DNA from: Phil1 sp963643205
GTDB lineage: Bacteria > Bacillota > Clostridia > Christensenellales > CAG-138
DNA length: 12,610 nt
Direction of reading: 5' to 3'
Assembly (NCBI GenBank): GCA_963643205.1
Contig: CAVIJJ010000034.1
Coordinates: 1-12,610, forward strand
In this document: one piece after another, positions 12,525-12,610 of the stretch
Layout: each line of letters begins with the position of its first letter
Numbering within the stretch: the stretch's first letter is position 1
The notes under the pieces: model-generated
Database searches by the model: none
What the model saw: only the letters and a program-made list of their open reading frames with translations
Told to the model about the DNA's origin: nothing
Translations under genes and position numbers: made by a program

Positions 12525-12610
12525 TCAAGCCTTGAACAAAACCGCCGCTGTCTCCACATGGCAAGTTTGGGGGAACATGTCAACGGGCTGGGCGGTTTTG
12601 AGGGCGTAGC
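12525..12610 (-). CDS. rlmD: 23S rRNA (uracil-C5) methyltransferase, C-terminal end (partial)
   Basis: The last 28 codons of a minus-strand gene run in from the right edge. The translation YALKTAQPVDMFPQTCHVET, then AAVLFKA, matches the conserved end of RlmD/RumA-type m5U methyltransferases, where the segment VDMFPxTxHVET is diagnostic. The enzyme methylates a uridine of 23S rRNA using SAM. The catalytic domain is outside the window, so the exact paralogue (RlmD, RlmCD or TrmA-like) is uncertain. Confidence 0.88.
   Translation of the reverse strand, partial: YALKTAQPVDMFPQTCHVETAAVLFKA

Overview
The window looks like chromosome from an anaerobic gut-type Clostridia bacterium (Bacillota; Oscillospiraceae/Ruminococcaceae-like, family not provable here). 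The main marker is a SCIFF ('six cysteines in forty-five residues') ribosomal peptide with its radical-SAM maturase, a pair characteristic of Clostridia. Purine-rich ribosome-binding sites, a PucR-type regulator, a MerR-controlled flavodoxin operon and a small Orn/Lys/Arg-type decarboxylase fit the same group.

Layout. (1) 1-315: a strong bidirectional terminator and a short, possibly truncated reading frame; this may be the edge of another element. (2) 316-3326, minus strand: a zinc-type medium-chain dehydrogenase downstream of a PucR/CdaR-type regulator that has its own promoter and terminator. (3) 3327-5129: a gene-poor stretch, then a plus-strand promoter overlapping an inverted repeat, a headless reading-frame remnant, an unrecognised one-TM protein and an alpha/beta-hydrolase esterase. 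(4) 5156-10098, minus strand, in transcription order: tRNA-Leu(UAA), cysK, cysE, scfA (SCIFF peptide), scfB (maturase), PLP-dependent decarboxylase. (5) 10431-12344: a MerR regulator divergent from a plus-strand operon of a carboxymuconolactone-decarboxylase-family protein and two flavodoxin-like proteins. (6) 12525-12610: the 3' end of a 23S rRNA m5U methyltransferase (rlmD-type), minus strand.

How the genes fit together. The centre is the RiPP (ribosomally made, modified peptide) block. Cysteine biosynthesis (cysK-cysE, 1-nt gap) lies directly upstream of a cysteine-rich precursor. That precursor has a perfect-consensus TTGACA-17-TATAAT promoter, a terminator-like hairpin between it and its maturase (likely setting a high peptide:enzyme ratio), and a maturase gene that overlaps the decarboxylase by ATGA. 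The peptide is unusual: it has a seventh cysteine (Cys13), and Gly37 stands where the characterised SCIFF peptide CteA carries Thr37, the residue that accepts the thioether. If the numbering holds, the known Cys32-Thr37 bridge cannot form here. This is the strongest lead for new chemistry in the window. No CRISPR array, complete insertion sequence or rRNA was seen.
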